Part shown: positions 6,758 to 8,731 of the stretch, piece after piece | Layout of the letters: each line of letters begins with the position of its first letter | Numbering within the stretch: position 1 is the first letter of the stretch | NCBI GenBank assembly: GCA_022703115.1 | Contig: JAKLEK010000058.1 | Coordinates: 1-8,731 of the forward strand | Reading direction: 5' to 3' | From: Elusimicrobiota bacterium | Lineage (GTDB): Bacteria; Elusimicrobiota; Elusimicrobia; Elusimicrobiales; UBA9959 | DNA length: 8,731 bases | Position numbers and translations under genes: made by a program | Notes under the pieces: model-generated | Database searches by the model: none | Told to the model about the DNA's origin: nothing | The model's input: the letters and a program-made list of their open reading frames with translations, nothing else

Positions 6758-6932
6758 GCCCCGGGCGCGGCGGCGCATATAAGCGCAGCTAATATGTGTT
6801 CTCTGAGACGGCTGGCGCGGCCCGGCAACCGCTCTTTCTCCGGCCGGGATAAGAAGAATTAATAGCCGCGGCGCAGCGGCCCGGCAGGTCATCGTTTACG
6901 AAATAACACTGCGCGCCCTCCTCCGCCCGCTG

Positions 6933-6962
6933 TTGCCGCCGCGACGGCGTAACTGCTAAAAT
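6933..6962 (+). promoter_or_regulatory. Candidate promoter for sixA, possibly giving a leaderless mRNA
   Basis: TTGCCG (6933-6938) and TAAAAT (6957-6962) are separated by 18 nt, and TGC directly before the hexamer makes an extended -10. Transcription would begin about 7 nt downstream, at or next to the A of the ATG at 6970. Neither this ATG nor the one at 6961 (inside the -10) has a Shine-Dalgarno, which agrees with leaderless initiation. Inference from motifs only. Confidence 0.42.
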
Positions 6963-6969
6963 GCTTTTC

Positions 6970-7452
6970 ATGAGAGAATTGGTCCTGATGCGGCACGGCG
7001 AGGCGCTCTCGGTCCGGGAGTCCGGCGCGGAGAGCGACGCGGACCGCAGGCTGTCCCCGCGCGGAAAGGACCAGGCCTCGGCTTCCGCCGGACGGCTGAA
7101 AGCCCTGGGGTTCGTTCCGGACGTCATAATCTCAAGCCCTCTGCTGCGCGCCGTGGAGACCGCAGACCTGGCCGCCGCCGTTTTCCCTTCGGCCGTACGG
7201 CTGCGGGAACCGGCGCTGGCCTCCGACGCCTCCCCCGAAGCCATTCTGGAGGCGTTGCGTTCGGCCGCGGGAGAAGCCCCGTCCGTCCTGGTGACCGGCC
7301 ACCAGCCGGCCATGGGCGGGATGAGCGGCCTTCTGCTGAATTCCCCCCCTCCGCCTTTCCATACCGGCAGTTTCGCTTATTTCAGGCTGGCGGAAGCCGC
7401 CGGCCGGCACGCGGCGGAGCTGGCCGAGTTCTTCACACCGGAGCGGATCTGA
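6970..7452 (+). CDS. sixA: SixA-type histidine phosphatase (phosphoglycerate mutase-like fold)
   Basis: From the ATG at 6970 the product has 160 residues, close to the 161 of E. coli SixA. It starts MRELVLMRHGEA, with the RHG catalytic motif (phospho-accepting H9). LSPRGKDQA, SSPLLRAVETA (Arg60) and VTGHQPAMGGM (second catalytic His111) follow in family order. The short form without an inserted cap domain marks the SixA branch. Known members remove phosphate from histidine of phosphotransfer or PTS proteins; the substrate here is unknown. An ATG at 6961 would add three residues (MLF), but that ATG overlaps the putative -10 and family members begin directly before the first beta strand, so 6970 is preferred. 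The stop (TGA, 7450-7452) overlaps the next gene's proposed CTG start, and the unit continues into cell-envelope genes. Confidence 0.88.
   Translation: MRELVLMRHGEALSVRESGAESDADRRLSPRGKDQASASAGRLKALGFVPDVIISSPLLRAVETADLAAAVFPSAVRLREPALASDASPEAILEALRSAAGEAPSVLVTGHQPAMGGMSGLLLNSPPPPFHTGSFAYFRLAEAAGRHAAELAEFFTPERI
7440..7443 (+). promoter_or_regulatory. Ribosome binding site supporting a CTG start of the SpoIID-like gene
   Basis: GGAG lies inside the last codons of sixA, 5 nt before the CTG at 7449. It would be 26 nt from the first in-frame ATG (7470), too far to serve it. No comparable site precedes that ATG, only GAAGAAGAAA. This placement favours the CTG. Confidence 0.55.
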
Positions 7453-8597
7453 AGAAGAAATACCTTATCATGGCGCTTTGCCTCCTGCCGGCCTCCGCGC
7501 TCTCGGCGGGAGAAAAGCGGGTCCGCATACTCATTTTTTCCGCGGCCAAACCCTCCGCGGTCACGCTGACCCCGGCGCAGGGGAACACGTTCGTGAACGG
7601 TCTCCTGGTAAAGGAACCGACCGTCATATCTGCCAGGGGCGCTCTGGTGACCGCCAAAGGAATGACGCGCGCGGCGAAGTCCCTGCGGGTGGACGTCTCC
7701 GGAAAAGGGGCCTGGCTGGCCTGCCCGTCCGGCTCAAAGCGCCTATTCAGGGGAGAGCTGGAAATATCCTCTACCGGCGGAAGACTTAAGATAAAAGCCG
7801 CCGTGCCGCTTGAGGACTACATAGCCAGCGTGGTCTCCGGGGAAGCGAGCGACCTTTCCGGCATGGAGGCGCTGAAAGCCCAGGCCGTGGCCGCCAGGAC
7901 CTACACGTTGAAGCACCGCAACAACCACAAAGCGGACGGCTGCGACATGTGCGATTCCACGCACTGCCAGCTTTTCACCGGCTTCGCTTCCGTCAGGCCC
8001 GAGGCCAGGGCGGCGGCGGATTTCACCCGCGGCGAGGTGCTCACCTACAAGGGCAAACTCGCCGCCACGTTCTATCACTCCATCTGCGGGGGCCGGACCG
8101 AATCCATGATATACGTCTGGCCGTTCGAACACAAGCCGTATCTGGTCTCGGTGAAGGACGGACCCGAACGCAGGCCGTACTGCGCCATAGCCCCGGCGTT
8201 CAGGTGGAAGACGCGCATATCCCTGCGCACCCTCAGCGTTATCGCCCGCGCGCAGAAGTGGATCGGACCGGACGAATCGGTTCGCAAGGTCGCGATAAGC
8301 GAGAGGGGCATATCGAAACGCGCCGCCGCTCTGACGCTGTACACCGGCGCCAGGGAAGTCAGGATCTCGGCCACGGGTTTTTACCAGGGGGTCGGTCGGC
8401 GGGCCGGCTGGAACGCGGTGCGGAGCACCCTCTTCGAACTGAACTCCGGCCGGGACTACCTTATCCTGGAAGGCAGGGGCAGCGGGCACGGAGTCGGGAT
8501 GTGCCAGTGGGGAGCCGAGGGAATGGCCCGCGCCGGCTTCACCTACCGGAACATCCTCTCACACTACTATCCCGGAACGGAGGTTTCATATGAGTGA
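7449..8597 (+). CDS. Secreted SpoIID/LytB-domain protein (peptidoglycan lytic transglycosylase-like), probable CTG start
   Basis: The domain spans most of the protein. Key parts, numbered from the CTG start (382 residues): VPLEDYIASVVSGEAS (119-134, with Glu132 as the catalytic-type acid), EALKAQAVAARTY (140-152), a Cys/His-rich stretch CDMCDSTHCQLF (165-176) at the place of the SpoIID zinc site, FYHSICGGRTES (208-219) and GRGSGHGVGMCQWGAEGMA (342-360). SpoIID cleaves the glycan backbone after stem peptides are removed. In non-sporulating bacteria related proteins act in division or wall remodelling. Starting at CTG gives MKKKYLIMALCLLPASALSA, a complete signal peptide with three lysines, a hydrophobic core and an Ala-x-Ala-like cleavage end. 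The first ATG (7470) keeps only 14 residues with no positive charge. The CTG overlaps the sixA stop (CTGA), and the stop overlaps uppP by 8 nt. Family is firm; start is inferred. Confidence 0.85.
   Translation: MKKKYLIMALCLLPASALSAGEKRVRILIFSAAKPSAVTLTPAQGNTFVNGLLVKEPTVISARGALVTAKGMTRAAKSLRVDVSGKGAWLACPSGSKRLFRGELEISSTGGRLKIKAAVPLEDYIASVVSGEASDLSGMEALKAQAVAARTYTLKHRNNHKADGCDMCDSTHCQLFTGFASVRPEARAAADFTRGEVLTYKGKLAATFYHSICGGRTESMIYVWPFEHKPYLVSVKDGPERRPYCAIAPAFRWKTRISLRTLSVIARAQKWIGPDESVRKVAISERGISKRAAALTLYTGAREVRISATGFYQGVGRRAGWNAVRSTLFELNSGRDYLILEGRGSGHGVGMCQWGAEGMARAGFTYRNILSHYYPGTEVSYE
8579..8583 (+). promoter_or_regulatory. Shine-Dalgarno of uppP
   Basis: GGAGG is placed 6 nt before the ATG at 8590, inside the last codons of the SpoIID-like gene. 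It fixes the uppP start and shows that uppP can be initiated on its own within the operon message. Confidence 0.7.
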
Positions 8598-8731
8598 GTT
8601 CCAGGCGGCCGTGCTGGGCGTTCTCCAGGGCGTGGGAGAGTTCCTTCCGATCTCCAGTTCCGCGCACCTGGCCCTGGCGCCGCATCTGTTCGGCTGGAAG
8701 TACCAGGGTCTGGCCTACGACGTAATGCTGC
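8590..8731 (+). CDS. uppP: Undecaprenyl-diphosphate phosphatase UppP/BacA (N-terminal 47 codons only)
   Basis: Only the first 47 residues lie in the window, without a stop. LGVLQGVGEFLPISSSAHLAL is the first conserved block of UppP (residues 9-29, read as LGVLQGVGEF then LPISSSAHLAL). It includes the (E/Q)xxxE motif as Q13 and E17 and the conserved H26, which line up with E17, E21 and H30 of E. coli UppP. The enzyme is an integral membrane protein that dephosphorylates undecaprenyl diphosphate so that the lipid carrier can be reused for peptidoglycan, O-antigen and similar polymers. It also gives bacitracin tolerance. It overlaps the SpoIID-like gene by 8 nt, so carrier recycling and wall remodelling seem to be expressed together. 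The rest of the protein (about 220 residues) lies beyond the right edge. Confidence 0.93.
   Translation, partial: MSEFQAAVLGVLQGVGEFLPISSSAHLALAPHLFGWKYQGLAYDVML

Larger units (their letters stand above)
6690..6960. other. Divergent intergenic region between hydB and sixA
   Basis: These 271 bases hold no convincing gene. Frames crossing it on the minus strand are composition-driven and continue antisense to sixA. Seen here: the hydB -10 box, the 13-nt palindrome, and three copies of the 9-mer TGCCGGGCC: one forward at 6752-6760 and two reversed at 6819-6827 and 6878-6886. The first two extend to a 10-bp perfect inverted pair (6751-6760 with 6819-6828). A short A/T-rich patch (AAGAAGAATTAATA, 6851-6864) lies between the reversed copies. 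The candidate sixA promoter is at the right end. No terminator is expected, because the flanking genes diverge. Confidence 0.6.

Noticed and set aside
6751..6771. Possible intrinsic terminator (GC-rich CCGGGCCCCGG hairpin)
   Set aside because: The flanking genes diverge, so no terminator is needed, and no T-run follows on either strand.
6789..7313. 174-codon minus-strand frame crossing the intergenic region and the sixA gene
   Set aside because: Its translation is low-complexity Ala/Ser/Arg and it is antisense to a recognised phosphatase.
7743..8489. 248-codon minus-strand frame opposite the SpoIID-like gene
   Set aside because: Antisense to conserved SpoIID motifs, with no family resemblance of its own.

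Overview
The window reads as a piece of a GC-rich (about 60 % by eye) genome of an anaerobic or facultatively anaerobic bacterium. It holds two divergent, tightly packed transcription units around one intergenic region (6690-6960). The lineage cannot be fixed from the sequence. A bacterial YbaB, a SpoIID/LytB protein and UppP rule out an archaeon despite the Pyrococcus-like hydrogenase. A poorly cultivated phylum such as Elusimicrobiota is only a guess.

Left unit, minus strand, read from 6689 down to 1: hydB - hydG - hydD - hydA - hycI-type protease - APC-family amino acid permease - ybaB - hypA (its last codons lie beyond the left edge). The first four genes encode a complete soluble group 3b [NiFe] hydrogenase (sulfhydrogenase, NAD(P)-linked), in the hydBGDA order known from Pyrococcus. 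HydA/HydD form the hydrogenase dimer. HydB/HydG form the FeS/FAD diaphorase dimer that passes electrons to or from NAD(P). The next gene encodes the endopeptidase that trims the HydA C-terminus after nickel insertion. HypA at the far end is a nickel-delivery chaperone for the same maturation. Junctions are very tight (4-nt ATGA overlap, 18-nt gap with a strong Shine-Dalgarno, 14-nt overlap, 20-nt overlap, 16-nt gap, 35-nt gap, 8-nt overlap). The permease and YbaB are therefore embedded between hydrogenase maturation genes.

Intergenic region 6690-6960: a TATAAT box facing hydB, a perfect 13-nt palindrome where the -35 would lie, and several copies of a TGCCGGGCC-type word in both orientations. 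An extended -10 (TGC-TAAAAT) faces the right unit and is placed so that the sixA message could be leaderless.

Right unit, plus strand, 6970 to the right edge: a SixA-type histidine phosphatase, a secreted SpoIID/LytB peptidoglycan-acting protein and the first 47 codons of uppP (undecaprenyl-diphosphate phosphatase). The junctions overlap by 4 and 8 nt. The SpoIID-like gene most likely starts at a CTG codon, because that start gives both a good Shine-Dalgarno and a complete signal peptide, which the first ATG does not.

The window has no RNA gene, CRISPR array, insertion sequence or clear intrinsic terminator that I could see. The main points of interest are the mixed hydrogenase/permease/YbaB/HypA unit, the non-AUG start of the SpoIID-like gene, the overlap of the HydA propeptide with the start of its own protease gene, and the repeat-rich divergent promoter region.
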